A DNA stretch of 6,433 nt from Frondihabitans sp. (lineage in GTDB: Bacteria > Actinomycetota > Actinomycetes > Actinomycetales > Microbacteriaceae), in the NCBI GenBank assembly GCA_025464735.1, contig JAODMX010000475.1, positions 1 to 6,433 on the forward strand, in the 5' to 3' direction. The notes beneath the pieces were generated by a model, which was given only the letters and a program-made list of their open reading frames with translations, did no database searches and was not told the DNA's origin. Position numbers and translations under genes: made by a program. Below are positions 6,154 through 6,433 of this stretch, one piece after another; the first letter of the stretch is position 1, and every line of letters begins with the position of its first letter.

Positions 6154-6433
6154 TCAGGCCACCTCGCCGAGCCACCCGGCGAGGAACTCCGCACCCGCGG
6201 CGTCGTGGATGAGCCCCGTGGCCGACGTCAGCACCGGGTAGGCCTTCGACGGCACGCCGTCGGCAGGGCGCACGTCGACATGCGCTACGTCGTAACCCTG
6301 ATCGTGCAGCCAGTCGGCCATGGCGTAGTCACCGCGCGAGTCACCGACGGTCCGCCAGGTCTGCGGCGGGGCACCGTCGAGCGACAGGAGCTCGAGGGCG
6401 CGTCGGGCGCCGAGGTCTTTGCCGAGGGCCACC
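6154..6433 (-). CDS. HAD-superfamily hydrolase, C-terminal part (cut by window edge)
   Basis: The minus strand is open from the right edge to the TGA at 6156-6154, giving 92 complete codons. The fragment carries the two C-terminal HAD motifs. K5 in ALGKDLGARRAL is the motif III lysine. VGDSRGDYAM (29-38) is motif IV, with acidic D31 and D35 that would help bind Mg2+. The aspartate nucleophile (motif I) and any cap domain lie outside the window. HAD proteins with a GDSxxD motif are mostly soluble phosphatases acting on sugar phosphates or similar small molecules, but the substrate cannot be inferred here. The GTG at 6432 is an internal valine, not a start. The gene converges on nei with 13 bp between stop codons. 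Superfamily assignment is likely; the subfamily is not resolved. Confidence 0.75.
   Translation of the reverse strand, partial: VALGKDLGARRALELLSLDGAPPQTWRTVGDSRGDYAMADWLHDQGYDVAHVDVRPADGVPSKAYPVLTSATGLIHDAAGAEFLAGWLGEVA
6162..6184. terminator. Strong hairpin between convergent nei and HAD genes
   Basis: CCTCGCCG (6162-6169) and CGGCGAGG (6177-6184) form a perfect 8-bp stem with a 7-nt loop, starting 22 bp after the nei stop codon. It is placed to end nei transcription from the left. It lies inside the last codons of the opposing HAD gene, so it must also be compatible with that protein. There is no T-run on either side, so it may instead be a GC-rich coincidence within coding DNA. Confidence 0.45.

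Overview
The window reads as chromosomal DNA from a high-G+C actinobacterium. Codon third positions are strongly G/C-rich. The long helicase and the small glycosylase both resemble mycobacterial proteins, and the order lhr then nei is the arrangement known in Mycobacterium tuberculosis (Rv3296-Rv3297). Which actinobacterial family it comes from cannot be settled from this sequence.

Layout, left to right. Positions 1-271 (minus) hold the N-terminal 90 residues of an FMN-dependent NADH-azoreductase-type flavoprotein that runs off the left edge. A 73-bp divergent spacer (272-344) follows. On its plus strand is a near-consensus RecA-NDp motif (the PafBC-type DNA-damage promoter), placed so that transcription would begin almost at the lhr start codon. 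Positions 345-5078 (plus) encode a complete 1577-residue Lhr, with a superfamily 2 helicase core and a large C-terminal domain. A 285-bp spacer (5079-5363) holds GC-rich dyads just after the lhr stop, then two diverged copies of a 51-bp palindromic element whose starts are exactly 105 bp apart. Positions 5364-6140 (plus) encode a complete Nei2-type endonuclease VIII with catalytic Pro2/Glu3 and an intact zinc finger. After 13 bp, on the minus strand, comes the C-terminal end of a HAD-family hydrolase (6154-6433), whose last codons overlap a perfect 8-bp-stem hairpin that could end nei transcription.

Functionally the core is a two-gene DNA-repair locus. Lhr is a DNA-dependent ATPase that moves 3' to 5' on single strands and unwinds RNA:DNA hybrids, and its C-terminal half belongs to a family with reported glycosylase activity in E. 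coli. Nei2 removes oxidised pyrimidines and cuts the resulting abasic strand. The damage-type promoter in front of lhr fits that role. The flanking flavoprotein and HAD genes have no evident functional tie. The least explained part of the window is the repeat pair between lhr and nei. No mobile element with a transposase, CRISPR array, tRNA or rRNA was seen.
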